DNA of 64,000 nucleotides from Pirellula staleyi DSM 6068 (GTDB lineage: Bacteria; Planctomycetota; Planctomycetia; Pirellulales; Pirellulaceae), in assembly GCA_945875845.1 (NCBI GenBank), contig CAMCMB010000030.1, forward strand, positions 1 to 64,000, in the 5' to 3' direction. Within the stretch, counting starts at the first letter, position 1, and each line of letters starts with the position of its first letter. Positions 10,167 to 21,262 of the stretch are shown here, piece by piece. The notes under the pieces were generated by a model. That model was not told the DNA's origin, made no database searches, and saw only the letters and a program-made list of their open reading frames with translations. The position numbers and the translations under genes are program-made.

Positions 10167-11651
10167 CTACGCGATCAGCTCGTGGAGTACACGCCCATGC
10201 ACATCGGTTAACCGCCGATCGATGCCATTGTTGCGGTAGGTCAACTTCGTATGATCGATACCAAGTTGATGCAGAATCGTGGCATGGATGTCATAGACTT
10301 GCGTCGGATTATCTCGGTCTAGCGGCTTATAACCCCAAGCGTCACTCTCACCATGCGTGACACCCCCTTTTATGCCTCCACCGCAAAGCCAGTTGGTAAA
10401 GACAAACGGATTGTGATCGCGTCCCTTTCCTCCTTGCGAGGAAGGCATGCGACCAAATTCGGTGGTCCAGAGAATCAGCGTGTCCTCGAGCATGCCTCGC
10501 TGCTTCAAGTCTTGAATGAATGCCGCGCAGCCACGAGCCATTCCCATCGCAAGCGGACCATGATCGCGTCGCACGTCTTCATGTGAGTCCCAATTACGAC
10601 GTGGAAATCCGTTATCGTTCCCACTCCAAATCTGAACAAAGCGGACCCCGCGTTCCAGCAGTCTCCGAGCGGCCAAGCATTTTTGTCCGAAATGAAATGT
10701 CTCTTCGTCCGAATTGATCTCCTTGCCCCAATCCTGTGCCCCTCGCTCGAGTCCATAGAGTCTCATCGCATGCTCCGACTCGGACGCAAAGTCCAACGCC
10801 TCAGGAGCGGCTAACTGCATCTTGGCAGCCAGTTCGTAGCTTCGAATACGGCCTTCCAATCGTGCGTCACCTGCTCGAGTCGATGCGTGCTCGCGATTGA
10901 GCCTACTCATCAAGGCTTGCGATTGTTGCTCACCCGACGCCGTAACGTAGGAACCCGCTCGATGCGGAAACAGGTCGGCAATGGGATCGGGGCGACCAGG
11001 ATAGATGATCGTACCGGCGTGCTGGGCGGGCAGAAAGGCGGAATCCCAATTCTTCACTCCGTTGGAACCAAAGCCGCGATGGTCGGGCAGCACTACGAAA
11101 CTGGGGAGGTTCTCATTGATCGATCCCAATCCATAACTAACCCAACAACCCGCTCCTGGAAAACCAGGCAACAAGAAACCGGTCGACTGCAACAACGTCG
11201 CAGTGCTATGCACACCCGACTTGCTCACCATGTTGTGCACGAATGCGATGTCATCTGCGACCGAGCCGAGCGGTGCTACGGTTTCGCTCAGCAGCTTGCC
11301 ACAATCGCCATAGGGCTTAAAGTCCCAGATCGGTTTCATCCAGGGACCCAGACCATTCTGAAACGCTTCGACGGGCTCGCCAAAATCACTGGGTGCCCCA
11401 TCGCGTTTGACGAGTTGTTCCTTGTAGTCAAACAAATCGATATGGCTTGCGGCACCTGACATGAAGAACTGTACGACACGTTTGGCTTTTGCGGGATGGT
11501 GCAAGCCGGCATCTCTGTTCCGAGAAATCGTGTCGCTGGAATTCGCTCCCTCTTGTGCAGTCAATTCGCCATTCGACGCGAGCATTGAGGCCAGCGCAAT
11601 ACCACCTAGACCGCTCCCTGATTCAAACAAAAAAGTTCGTCTTGAAGGCAT
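10167..11651 (-). CDS. DUF1501 domain-containing protein
   Basis: Start reassigned to MPSRRTFLFESGSG (Tat-like) at 11651; 'ADDIAFVHNMVSKSGVHS', 'TEFGRMPSSQGGKGRDHNP', 'DIHATILHQLGIDHTKLTYRNNGIDRRLTDVHG'. Confidence 0.93.
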   Translation of the reverse strand: MPSRRTFLFESGSGLGGIALASMLASNGELTAQEGANSSDTISRNRDAGLHHPAKAKRVVQFFMSGAASHIDLFDYKEQLVKRDGAPSDFGEPVEAFQNGLGPWMKPIWDFKPYGDCGKLLSETVAPLGSVADDIAFVHNMVSKSGVHSTATLLQSTGFLLPGFPGAGCWVSYGLGSINENLPSFVVLPDHRGFGSNGVKNWDSAFLPAQHAGTIIYPGRPDPIADLFPHRAGSYVTASGEQQSQALMSRLNREHASTRAGDARLEGRIRSYELAAKMQLAAPEALDFASESEHAMRLYGLERGAQDWGKEINSDEETFHFGQKCLAARRLLERGVRFVQIWSGNDNGFPRRNWDSHEDVRRDHGPLAMGMARGCAAFIQDLKQRGMLEDTLILWTTEFGRMPSSQGGKGRDHNPFVFTNWLCGGGIKGGVTHGESDAWGYKPLDRDNPTQVYDIHATILHQLGIDHTKLTYRNNGIDRRLTDVHGRVLHELIA

Positions 11652-11662
11652 GGTAAATCGGC

Positions 11663-14600
11663 TCAATCCACAAAGGTAAAGGCGTTTAAGTTCAGAAGCA
11701 CACGACATAAATACGACATGCCGTTCGTCCTTGCAAACTGAATCATCTGCTCGCGATCCGATTCGGAAGGCCCCACCCCGAGTGCCAGCCGACAAGCTCG
11801 TTCCACCTGGCTGGGAATGTCTGTGTATTCCTTTTCAACGCGAGCCGCGAAATGCTTCGACTGACTGAGCATGAACCCGTTGTTCAGAAGTGCCAAGGCT
11901 TGAATTGCCGACAAGCTTTCATTTCGTTTGTCGACGCGCATCGATGGATCCGCGCAGTCCAGCGAGGTCATCCATGGTTGCGTTTGGGATCGGACAATGA
12001 AACGATAAACGGAACGTCGCCATGTTTTGGGATCGTCGGGATCTGCTAGTCCATACTCATAATGCGGCGAATGCTCAGGGTGTTCGATCACAAAATCTTG
12101 CCAGCCTGGGCCACCCATACTGATATCCAGTTTTCCGCTCACGGCGAGCACCGAATCGCGGATCGCTTCGGCTTCCAAACGTCGCCGATTTTGTCTCCAT
12201 AGCAGCGTGTTGTTGGAATCCAATGTCTCTCCCGTTGTATTGCTTTCCGAAGACTGACGATACGTCGCGCTCTTCACGATGAGTCGGTGCAAATCCTTGA
12301 TCGAGCCTCCGCGATCGCGGAAATCCGTAGCTAGCCAGTCGAGCAATTCGGGATGAGAAGGCAATCCACCATTGTGCCCTAAGTCATTTGGCGAATCGAC
12401 AAAACCGCGGCCAAAGTGGTACTGCCAAACGCGGTTCACGATGCTTCGCCAAGTGAGTGGGTTGGCCGGATCCGTGATCCACTTCGCAAGCAAGACACGG
12501 CGCTGGCCCTCCCCAGCCTCCGGTTGTAACTCGAATCGCGAACGTTGAAACGCAAGAAAGGACAACGCGCCCGGTGTGACTTCGCGGCCCGGCTGAGTTA
12601 CTTGTCCACGTGCTAGCAAGAAAATGGGCCTCGGCTTTCCTCCTACTGCACCCGTACCGCCAAAGGCGCCGCTCCCCTGATGAATTCCGCCAGCGTACAC
12701 CACGTTCGGAGCAGGCATTTGCTTGAGCTCCGCAGACAATCCTGCGAGTTCCGACATCAGCAACCGCCGTTTTGCTTTGCTCGCTTCGTCCATCGACTTC
12801 TCTAAAAGGTTTTCTCGCTCTTGAACGAGTTGCGCTTTGTCTTCCTTCGAGGTGGCAGTTGGTGCAATGCCGTCGGTCAGGTTTGTTTTTTGCCAACGCG
12901 GTGCGGCCTCAATGGAGTCCAGGGCCGTTACCGAACGCCCTAAGGCTATGTTTTTGTCCGCTGAGTCAAACACCTGAAGCTCGGAGAGGGCGAGGATATA
13001 ATCCTCCTTACGCGTAGCGAGTTTGCTGGCAGTAACGCGTACGTATCTCCCCGCGATCCCATCGTCTTTCGCACTATTCGTAGTAAAGGGCTGAAGTCCA
13101 TTGTTTTTGAAGTCAGCCATGAAGGTCACGTCATGCTTACGCCAAAACAACTTCACTCCGGTTTTGAATTCCGGGTCATCGCTCGCCTCAATCTTGAAAC
13201 GAATGGGAAATCCAAAGCCTGCACCTATAGCATTAAAATCATCGTAGCAGGGCAGCAACGTCACTCGCTGGATTTCCGTGCGCTCGCCAAGATCGACCTG
13301 AACCCATTTTTCTTGGTCTTGAGTCGACGCGATTGCGCTGTGGTAACCGAACTCGGGCCCTGGATTGCTTTTTTCTTCGGAGGGTGCCGAAGCTTTCTCG
13401 ATGCGCTTTGTGAGGCTAGTGTATTCCTCGCCCGCTAATGGAATCAAGGGTTCTTCGATTTGCCGCAAAGAGTGGGAGGTTTCGCTCTTGAGTCGTTCTA
13501 GCTCTAGGATTCGTCGCTGGACCGTTTCGTCGCGGTAGTATTTTCGATCGGTGCGATCCAAGGCTGAGAATACTGCATGCAAACTGTAGTAGTCTTCTTG
13601 ACTGATTGGGTCAAATTTATGTTGATGGCACTGAGCGCAATGAACCGTGGCGCTGCAAAAAGTTCCGATGGTGTTCGAGACCATATCATCGCGGTCCAAA
13701 TGGCGCGCGATCTTACCATCGGTTTTCGTTTCGGGGACTTCCGCGTGGCCGATGAAGTCCCAGGGGCCTGCCGCAATAAATCCGAGAGCTTCAATACCAT
13801 CGCTGGTCCCAGGCCTCACGACATCTCCGGCGATTTGCTCCTCTACAAATTGTGCGTAGGGCTTGTCTTCATTGAAAGCCCGGATCACATAATCGCGATA
13901 GGGCCAAGCATTCGGACGCTGTTTGTCTTTGTCATACCCATGCGTATCGCCGTAGTGCACCACGTCGAGCCAGTGCCTCGCCCATCGCTCGCCATACCGT
14001 GGCGATGCAAGCAATTGCTCGACGAGTTGGTTGAGCGCCCCCTCGGCATCGACGCTTGACTCGCGTTCAAAGTCGTCCAGCTCCTCGGGCTTAGGGGGCA
14101 GCCCAATCAGGTCAAAATAGAGGCGACGCGCCAACGTTCGAGAGTCAACCGGCTGCGACTTCGTCAATCCTTTACCAGCGAGCTGGATGTTCACGAAGTG
14201 ATCGATGGCTTGCGAGCGTTCGATGGCAGGTTCCAATTTAGGAAGCGGTTGAAAGCTCCACCATTTCAACGGGTCATCCAATTTTTTGTTGGCCGAATCG
14301 GGCCACAACGCACCAGCATCCATCCATCTTTGCAGGGAAGAGATTTCTTCCGCTGTCAGTCGAGGCAGGTTGCTATCCTTGGGTGGCATCACCAAGTCCG
14401 AGTTCGCGTCCGATACGAACTTGAGGAGCTGGCTTGCCGCGCTTTTGCCAGGTACGATTGGCGGCTCACCTTGATCGCCACCCGCCATCGCGATCTCTCG
14501 GACATCCAGGCGATAGCCACTTTTTTGAATCTTGGGACCGTGGCATGCATAGCATTTGGTTTCAAAGATCGGTCGAATGCGTTCTTGAAAGAAAGCCTCT

Positions 14601-14776
14601 TCGCCAGCCGAATCATCCGCAAAGCAAATCGCTTGGAACTCAAAAACAGGCCAAATCAGCAAACTCAAAAGCAGTAACTTGGTAGCTTCGCTGAGCATCC
14701 ACGCGCAGCTGTTCGCAACATGCGTTCGCGAGTTAATTCTAGGGCGCGAGTTGAGATAACGCGATTTATTTAACAT
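11663..14776 (-). CDS. PSD1 and planctomycete cytochrome C domain-containing protein (DUF1549/DUF1553), with F5/8-type-C-like segment
   Basis: 'CYACHGP', 'ARHWLDVVHYGDTHGYDKDK', 'NPLTWRSIVNRVWQYHFGRGFVDSPNDLG'. Confidence 0.93.
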   Translation of the reverse strand: MLNKSRYLNSRPRINSRTHVANSCAWMLSEATKLLLLSLLIWPVFEFQAICFADDSAGEEAFFQERIRPIFETKCYACHGPKIQKSGYRLDVREIAMAGGDQGEPPIVPGKSAASQLLKFVSDANSDLVMPPKDSNLPRLTAEEISSLQRWMDAGALWPDSANKKLDDPLKWWSFQPLPKLEPAIERSQAIDHFVNIQLAGKGLTKSQPVDSRTLARRLYFDLIGLPPKPEELDDFERESSVDAEGALNQLVEQLLASPRYGERWARHWLDVVHYGDTHGYDKDKQRPNAWPYRDYVIRAFNEDKPYAQFVEEQIAGDVVRPGTSDGIEALGFIAAGPWDFIGHAEVPETKTDGKIARHLDRDDMVSNTIGTFCSATVHCAQCHQHKFDPISQEDYYSLHAVFSALDRTDRKYYRDETVQRRILELERLKSETSHSLRQIEEPLIPLAGEEYTSLTKRIEKASAPSEEKSNPGPEFGYHSAIASTQDQEKWVQVDLGERTEIQRVTLLPCYDDFNAIGAGFGFPIRFKIEASDDPEFKTGVKLFWRKHDVTFMADFKNNGLQPFTTNSAKDDGIAGRYVRVTASKLATRKEDYILALSELQVFDSADKNIALGRSVTALDSIEAAPRWQKTNLTDGIAPTATSKEDKAQLVQERENLLEKSMDEASKAKRRLLMSELAGLSAELKQMPAPNVVYAGGIHQGSGAFGGTGAVGGKPRPIFLLARGQVTQPGREVTPGALSFLAFQRSRFELQPEAGEGQRRVLLAKWITDPANPLTWRSIVNRVWQYHFGRGFVDSPNDLGHNGGLPSHPELLDWLATDFRDRGGSIKDLHRLIVKSATYRQSSESNTTGETLDSNNTLLWRQNRRRLEAEAIRDSVLAVSGKLDISMGGPGWQDFVIEHPEHSPHYEYGLADPDDPKTWRRSVYRFIVRSQTQPWMTSLDCADPSMRVDKRNESLSAIQALALLNNGFMLSQSKHFAARVEKEYTDIPSQVERACRLALGVGPSESDREQMIQFARTNGMSYLCRVLLNLNAFTFVD

Positions 14777-14834
14777 GGGTTACATCGAGTAGGTGCCGGA
14801 CTTGGCGGACAGTGCAAAAACTTTTGGACCGAAA

Positions 14835-17800
14835 CTAATTCCGATTGACCGCCTCATCCAAATTCATCACCAGATTTGCAACGAGTGTGTACACCGCTAG
14901 CTCATTAGGGGGCAATTTGGAATCGAATGGTTTTTCGCCGACGGCAATCAGACGCTTGGAGTCCTCCACGTTTGCGTCGAACCGAGCTTGAAATTGCGAA
15001 ACGGCTCGCTCCATCGCTTGTTGCTCGGAAATTGTGGGTTTGCGAGACAAGACTTGTTGGAACGCAAACGCGATTCGATCGGACGGTTTAATGGATGCGT
15101 CGTTTAAAATACGTTCGGCTAGAACCCGAGCTGCTTCTACGTACTGAACGTCGTTCATCAACTGCAAGGCTTGCAGTGGTGTGTTGCTGCGTTCGCGTCG
15201 CGAGCAAAACAGCTCTCGGTTGGGTGCATCGAAATTGCTCATGAACGGCGGCGGCGCAGTTCGTTTGATGAAGCTGTATAAACTTCGTCGATACAGAACA
15301 TCGCCATGATCCTGAATGTAATAGCGAGTGTTCGAGTCGCCGTACCCGACCGGTTCCCAGATGTTCCCTGGCTGGTAACCTTTCACACCTGGACCACCAC
15401 GCTTTCGATTTAGCAATCCGCTTACCGCAAGCACATTATCTCGTATTTGTTCCGCGTCCAAACGGATCCTAGGACCGCGCGCGAGATAACGATTTTCAGG
15501 ATCGATGTTCCATGCGTCCTGGGTCACGACTGCAGAGCGACGAAAGGCAGCTGTGCTCACCAATTCACGCATTAGTTGTTTGATGTCCCAGCCGCCAGCC
15601 CTAAATCGGTCCGCCAAGAAATCCAAGAGTTCTGGGTGGGTCGGTGGTGCTCCCTGTGTGCCGAAGTCATCGCTCGTTTTGACCAAGCCTACGCCATACA
15701 CTTGTTGCCAAAAACGATTGACGGCAACGCGAGACGTGAGGGGTTGCTCGTTGGAAACGAGCCACTGTGCTAGATCCAATCGATTGGGCGAACTAATGTT
15801 TGCCCGTTGAATGAGTGGCGGCAACACGGCCGGAGTGTTCGGAGTCACTTTTTCTCCCTTTTGATCGTACTGACCTCGCATCATCACGAACGTTTCTCGG
15901 GGCGTTGACTGATCATTGAAGATGAAAGTGCCGGGGATCTTGCTTTCGATGTTCGATCGCTCGATTTTTGCCAGTTGCCATTTGCGTCTTGCCTCAAGGA
16001 CCGCAGGGGCTGTCGCTTCGGAGATATAGGTTCGGAAGAATGTGGCGACGCCTTCAGCGCTCTTCTTTCCCAACTCGCTATCGGGGCCCTCTTTGATGGC
16101 CTTGGCCAGTTCGCCAGTAGCAAGTGGTACATCAGTCCCCTTCACACCCGCCCACCACGTGTTAACCTCCGATGTCAATCGGTCCTCATCGCGTTGGTTT
16201 CCCGTGCAAACCAAACCATCCCAGTAGCAGACGCCACCGAAGAGGCCCAGTTTGATCTCCTTTACTTTTTTGCCGACCGCAAGTTCGGAAAGAGGAATCG
16301 TCAATTCCGTCCATCGCCCAGGCTGGGGCAACTTGCCGAGTACGCGATCTGGACCCGCATCGACCATGCGAGCATCCTCAGGTTTGTCGCACCAAACCCA
16401 TCGCTTGGTGCCTCCATCTGTCTTTACTTCGAGAAACGCTGCGATTGGGGGCTCCTTGCGATCCGTCATCATCCAGACCTTGAGGCTTCCTTGTTCTGGA
16501 ATCCAAAGTGGGTTAAGCCCGCCCGTAATCGTTTGTTCGTACTTGTGTCCAAACTCTTGTTGCAACGATCGGCTCCCCATCGGAGAGCTGATATCGTCAT
16601 TCCAAACGGGGTCATTGCGCGAGGTGTTACGAACCGCAGCACCCACGGGAAAATCATCATCCAGCCAAATCGACGTAAAGGGACCGGTTGGGTTGGATTT
16701 GGATGCGTTTTGCAACTCGATCGCAATGTTTTCCTTGTCTTTTGCCGCTTGGACCAGCGTGGCCAGCGACTGCGATTCTTTTTGTTTGGCTAGTTCTAAG
16801 GCTTTGGATTGCTCGTCCGTCGGCAGGGATAAAAACGGACGTGTTGTGTTAACGTTTCCGTCCATCGCCGGGTCCGCCGCGCTGTAAAAAAACGCGTACA
16901 TGGAATAGAACTCGCGAGTGCTGATTGGGTCGTACTTATGATCGTGGCAAACAGCGCATCCGCCTGTCAACCCAAGCCACGCTTGAATGGTTGTGCTCGT
17001 TCGATCGACTGCATAGCGAAAGAGAAACTCATCGCTGATGGCCCCCCCTTCGCTCGTCGTGACATTGGATCGATTGAATCCCGTGGCAACCAATTGCGAT
17101 TGAGTTGGATTGGGGAGTAAATCGCCAGCCAACTGTTCGATGGTGAATTGATTGAATGGCATGTTTGCATTGAAGGCATCCACGACCCAATCGCGATATG
17201 CCCATGCTTGCCGTTCATTGTCCAAGTGCAAGCCATGCGTATCGCCATAACGGGCAACATCGAGCCAATGTTTGGCCATCTCCTCACCAAAGCCCGATGA
17301 AGCAAGATACTGGTCAACGAGCTTGCGATAGTTTGCATCGGAGGGATCCGCGACGAAACCCTCAACATCGCCTAAGCTCGGTGGCAAACCTGTCAAGGTA
17401 AAGGCTAGGCGGCGCACCTGGGTTATTGCATCCGTTGGTGCCTGGGCTGATAGTCCTTTTCGTTTTTGTTCTGCGCTCAGCAGATCGTCAATCGATGATT
17501 GTGCATCTTTTTGGGCAATGATGGGTTCGAACGACCAGTGCTTTTCGTAAGTCGCACCTTGTTCAATCCAAGTTGCGATGGTTTTCTTTTCCGCTTCACT
17601 GAGCTGACGGTTTGAAGTTGGCGGAGGCATTACTGTTTCGGGATCGGTCGACACCATTCGGGACCAGACCAAGCTGTCGCTGAGTTTACCCGGTGCAATT
17701 GCGGCCTTGCCACCGTCGCGTGGTGCCCGTGCATCCTCGGCGATATCCAAACGCAAGTCGGCCTCACGCGTTTTGGCGTCCATGCCATGGCATCGGTAGC

Positions 17801-17942
17801 AAGCACTAGAAAGGATGGGGCGGATATCTTGGTTAAAGCGAAGTTTTGTCGCTGAGTCTTGCGCAAAAGTTCTCCCGAGGGAATTCGCGCAAAACCATCC
17901 TAAAAGCACCGCGAAACAAGTGAGAGGGCGGTTTCGAAGCAT
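14835..17942 (-). CDS. PSD1 and planctomycete cytochrome C domain-containing protein (DUF1549/DUF1553)
   Basis: 'CYRCHGMD', 'KHWLDVARYGDTHGLHLDNERQ', 'TSRVAVNRFWQQVYGVGLVKTSDDFGTQG'. Confidence 0.94.
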   Translation of the reverse strand: MLRNRPLTCFAVLLGWFCANSLGRTFAQDSATKLRFNQDIRPILSSACYRCHGMDAKTREADLRLDIAEDARAPRDGGKAAIAPGKLSDSLVWSRMVSTDPETVMPPPTSNRQLSEAEKKTIATWIEQGATYEKHWSFEPIIAQKDAQSSIDDLLSAEQKRKGLSAQAPTDAITQVRRLAFTLTGLPPSLGDVEGFVADPSDANYRKLVDQYLASSGFGEEMAKHWLDVARYGDTHGLHLDNERQAWAYRDWVVDAFNANMPFNQFTIEQLAGDLLPNPTQSQLVATGFNRSNVTTSEGGAISDEFLFRYAVDRTSTTIQAWLGLTGGCAVCHDHKYDPISTREFYSMYAFFYSAADPAMDGNVNTTRPFLSLPTDEQSKALELAKQKESQSLATLVQAAKDKENIAIELQNASKSNPTGPFTSIWLDDDFPVGAAVRNTSRNDPVWNDDISSPMGSRSLQQEFGHKYEQTITGGLNPLWIPEQGSLKVWMMTDRKEPPIAAFLEVKTDGGTKRWVWCDKPEDARMVDAGPDRVLGKLPQPGRWTELTIPLSELAVGKKVKEIKLGLFGGVCYWDGLVCTGNQRDEDRLTSEVNTWWAGVKGTDVPLATGELAKAIKEGPDSELGKKSAEGVATFFRTYISEATAPAVLEARRKWQLAKIERSNIESKIPGTFIFNDQSTPRETFVMMRGQYDQKGEKVTPNTPAVLPPLIQRANISSPNRLDLAQWLVSNEQPLTSRVAVNRFWQQVYGVGLVKTSDDFGTQGAPPTHPELLDFLADRFRAGGWDIKQLMRELVSTAAFRRSAVVTQDAWNIDPENRYLARGPRIRLDAEQIRDNVLAVSGLLNRKRGGPGVKGYQPGNIWEPVGYGDSNTRYYIQDHGDVLYRRSLYSFIKRTAPPPFMSNFDAPNRELFCSRRERSNTPLQALQLMNDVQYVEAARVLAERILNDASIKPSDRIAFAFQQVLSRKPTISEQQAMERAVSQFQARFDANVEDSKRLIAVGEKPFDSKLPPNELAVYTLVANLVMNLDEAVNRN

Positions 17943-18072
17943 AACTTGCTAGATCCTGTAGGTGGGGTAAGCTTCCAGCTCGCCATCCGTGATTCATCGC
18001 AAGCTGGAAGCTTACGCCACTTCAGGCTCTGGCTGATATCTAGACAATCTAGGTAGCGAGCTTATTGAAATA

Positions 18073-19710
18073 TTATTTATCGCGGATCGAATTAAAGTAG
18101 TCGCGTTGTTGGTCGCGTTGGGCCTTGGGTAGCGTCATATTCTCGATCGCATCGGGGTCGTCTGGCGTTGCGTTGAGAACTGCGTCACGAACTTCTTCTT
18201 TTGTTGTACCTTTGCGATTTGGGCCTCCGACCTTACCGCCGAAGACGGTTTCGCCCTTTCGCATTTGTTCACGGACTTGGGAATCGAAGTTTTTGTAGTC
18301 CGTCTCCTCTTCGTCACGATCACCCGCCCCCTTGCCTTCGCCCTTTGAGTTTTTGCTATCCTTGCCTTTCTTGTCCGAATTGCATTTTCCGCATCCATCA
18401 CCGTTGCATTCCGCACATGCCGAAGCTTTTTTTGCGTTTTGGAGATCCTCCATCATACTCTCCATTTCCTGAAGAGCTTCTTGATCGTCTGCCATGTCTG
18501 CAAGTTCCGCTTGAAGTTCTTCGAGGGCTTGCTGGGCCCCTTGCTCGTCACCCTTTTCCATGGCTTCCTGAGCCTTTTTCATTTGAGCCTTCACGGCCTG
18601 TGCGGCTTTGGACTGTTTTGCATTCGCGCTGAGCTGATCGAGTTTCTTTTGTATCTTTGCGGCTGCATCCATATCTCCCGATTTTTCGGCCTTGGCGAGT
18701 TCGTTCAGAGCGTCCTCCATCGCCTGTTTTTGTTGTTCTTGTGACTTCTCGATGGCCTTTTGCATTTGTTCTAGTTGTTTGGCCAGCTGTTGCTTTTGCT
18801 CGTCGTTCAGCTCGCCTGATTTCATCTGTTCAAGCATTTTTTCAAGTTCTTTACCCGCTTTGTCGAAGTCCCCATCCTTCAACGCGTCAGCGACTTTCTC
18901 AGCCGGTCCTTTGTCCAAGTTTTTGAGGGAGTCTAAAGCTTTTTTGAGACTGTCGGCTCCGCCAAGCGATTCTTTCCGCTGCTCCATTTCCTTCTTGATC
19001 TCATTGAAGTCGGAGAGGAGTTTTTTGGAATCAAGCGTATTCGTTTTCTGAAGATCTTCGAGTTTCTTTTCAAGCTTCTTAAATTCGTCAGCTGCATCTT
19101 GCAAACCTTTTTCCTCCAAAGCTTCACGCTGTTTCTTGATTTGAGCCAGAATGGGTTTGGTTTGATTCTTGATGTTGTTTAAGCGTTCCGCAGCTAAACC
19201 AGGAAGCTTTGCGATGGCTGGAAGCTCAGCGTCGGGTACCCAAAAGAGGGCGATGCAAGACAGCAACGGTAACAGTACCCAAGGCGTTTGGGGCGATGTT
19301 TTAACCGGGAAGTGATCGCGAACATCAATGCGTTCGACTTTGGCAGTCGCGTCTTTGAGCAATGCCTCTCCCACCGCAGTTTGCCGCGCTTCCGGATCAA
19401 GTTGCATCGCACTGCTGATTCTCTCACGCAGGCCAAAACGGCGATCTAACTCGACCGCGGAATGAAGTCGAGTCGGACGATAAAAGAAAGAGATAATCCC
19501 TGCAACTAAGGCGGCAGCCCCGCCGCACGCGCTCAGCCAGATCAGGCTCCAACTATGGAAGGTATACGGTAAAAACCAAATTTTCGGGACCAGCAGGGCG
19601 ACAAAGCAAATCGAAAAAGCCAGGATCAGACACCATGATAGGATGTTGAGAATCGTCTGCGTCCAAAGAAGACGACCGGCGCGAGCGATTTGGCGATCGA
19701 TTGAGTCCAT
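18073..19710 (-). CDS. Membrane-anchored coiled-coil protein with a CxxCxGxGCxxC knuckle
   Basis: N-terminal hydrophobic helices, long KELEKM/QKQQLAK coiled coil, 'CAECNGDGCGKC'; start likely MDSIDRQ at 19710 within ORF 18073-19740. Confidence 0.75.
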   Translation of the reverse strand: MDSIDRQIARAGRLLWTQTILNILSWCLILAFSICFVALLVPKIWFLPYTFHSWSLIWLSACGGAAALVAGIISFFYRPTRLHSAVELDRRFGLRERISSAMQLDPEARQTAVGEALLKDATAKVERIDVRDHFPVKTSPQTPWVLLPLLSCIALFWVPDAELPAIAKLPGLAAERLNNIKNQTKPILAQIKKQREALEEKGLQDAADEFKKLEKKLEDLQKTNTLDSKKLLSDFNEIKKEMEQRKESLGGADSLKKALDSLKNLDKGPAEKVADALKDGDFDKAGKELEKMLEQMKSGELNDEQKQQLAKQLEQMQKAIEKSQEQQKQAMEDALNELAKAEKSGDMDAAAKIQKKLDQLSANAKQSKAAQAVKAQMKKAQEAMEKGDEQGAQQALEELQAELADMADDQEALQEMESMMEDLQNAKKASACAECNGDGCGKCNSDKKGKDSKNSKGEGKGAGDRDEEETDYKNFDSQVREQMRKGETVFGGKVGGPNRKGTTKEEVRDAVLNATPDDPDAIENMTLPKAQRDQQRDYFNSIRDK

Positions 19711-19850
19711 GAATCTTGCTCCCAAAGCTAGGTGTGCCAAGCCGTTGCGATATGTTTCGAGTGCGGCTATCGCGGCTCAATTTGGTTCGGCCAGTTCCGA
19801 AGTCCGTCCATTGTACGGGTTTACATCGAGAAATTCAAAGGTGAAGACGC

Positions 19851-20174
19851 TTAAGGTTTTTCAGAAAACGGACATTCGCAGGCAAATCGCCCGCAACCAG
19901 GACAACCACTCCCGTACTTTTTTTGAAGTGCAGCGCTCAAATCGACTCCAGCAACGTTGGCAATCGTTGTTAGCCATGCGAACACGTCGGCAAATTCCTC
20001 CTCCAAATTTTCCCGATCGTCCCCTGCCCTGAGCGCGGACGCCAATTCGCCAATCTCCTCCATGAGCCACATAAAAGTGCCAGAAGTGCCGCGTTCTGCA
20101 TCTTTCTCATAGTACATCGTGCGAATGAGCTGCTGAAAATCGCGGAGAAAAACGTCCGGCTTTGGGGTATTCAT
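19851..20174 (-). CDS. MazG-like nucleotide pyrophosphohydrolase
   Basis: '[46 protein letters not shown]' EExxE-12-28-ExxD pattern. Confidence 0.88.
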   Translation of the reverse strand: MNTPKPDVFLRDFQQLIRTMYYEKDAERGTSGTFMWLMEEIGELASALRAGDDRENLEEEFADVFAWLTTIANVAGVDLSAALQKKYGSGCPGCGRFACECPFSEKP

Positions 20175-20366
20175 AGGGCCCTTTGGGGGTCAGAAATAGG
20201 GATCGGTGAAACAGATTCGGACGGCCCGTGTGATCCATTGCAGAAACGCACGGTTGCACTTGCCATGCGTTCTACAATCTTTTCCAAACCCTGGAAACCT
20301 CTGGCAAGCGAGATCCCTGGAATTACCCTTGCCGTTTCACGAGTTCTCAAATTTCAGATTTCAATT

Positions 20367-21074
20367 ATGATTACGGACCCCAAAACAAGTGAAGGTTCGG
20401 TCCTTCACTCAGATGACAATTCGAGCCTTCATTCAAGTGACGGTTCGGATTCAATCGTGGCTCATCGGGCGAGCCTTGCAATCGGAAACAACGAAACAAA
20501 ACATCCTGTGGATCATAAACGCATAGAAAGAGCCGTCCGCGAAATTTTGGTGGCCGTGGGCGAGGACCCAGATCGCGAGGGATTGCTGGAGACACCGGCT
20601 CGGGTTGCTCGAATGTACGCTGAAGTATTTTCCGGTCTTCACAAGGATCCGCGGATCCACTTGAAGCGAGTCTTTTCGGAAAGCTACGACGAAATCGTTC
20701 TCCTGAAGGACATCGAATTTCAAAGCATGTGCGAGCACCACTTGCTGCCATTCCATGGCAGGGCTCACGTTGGTTATCTGCCAGACGGCAAAGTTGTTGG
20801 GCTGAGCAAAATGGCAAGAATCGTCGATGAGATCGCGAGGCGTCCGCAAGTTCAGGAACGGATGACCGAAGCCATCGCAAACATGATGGAACAAGAACTC
20901 GGAGCACGTGGAGTGGTTGTCATGGTGGAAGCGAGCCATTCCTGCATGACAATGCGAGGGATACGCAAGTCCGGCAGTATGTGCGTAACAAGCGCAATGA
21001 GGGGAGTTTTTCGAGACAACTTATCGTCGAGAGCAGAAATCCTCAGCCTAATTATGAACCCTAAGCATAGCTAA
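20367..21074 (+). CDS. folE: GTP cyclohydrolase I
   Basis: '[26 protein letters not shown]', '[22 protein letters not shown]', '[12 protein letters not shown]'; ORF track starts at 20238, ATG at 20367 gives the more plausible start. Confidence 0.95.
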   Translation: MITDPKTSEGSVLHSDDNSSLHSSDGSDSIVAHRASLAIGNNETKHPVDHKRIERAVREILVAVGEDPDREGLLETPARVARMYAEVFSGLHKDPRIHLKRVFSESYDEIVLLKDIEFQSMCEHHLLPFHGRAHVGYLPDGKVVGLSKMARIVDEIARRPQVQERMTEAIANMMEQELGARGVVVMVEASHSCMTMRGIRKSGSMCVTSAMRGVFRDNLSSRAEILSLIMNPKHS

Positions 21075-21118
21075 GCTCTCGGCAAGGTCATGAGGGACGA
21101 AGCAGCCTGCTTCGTGGC

Positions 21119-21148
21119 AACGCAGGCAACGCAGGCAACGCAGTGAAC
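21119..21148. repeat. Short tandem repeat (ggcaacgca)n
   Basis: 'ggcaacgcaggcaacgcaggcaacgcag'. Confidence 0.8.
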
Positions 21149-21262
21149 GCATTTTTAGTCCGCCATTGTGTTGCACACCCACTGAAGGGTTCGTAAATTG
21201 ATCCGTTTGATCCTTTTCGGCCCGATGGCTCCTGGACGTCGCGTTCATGACATGGCAAAAAA

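Noticed and set aside
10887-11459. 190-aa ORF opposite the DUF1501 gene
   Set aside because: Entirely antisense to a confident gene; low-plausibility composition.
15975-16793. 272-aa ORF opposite the PSD1/DUF1553 gene
   Set aside because: Antisense shadow ORF of a conserved gene.
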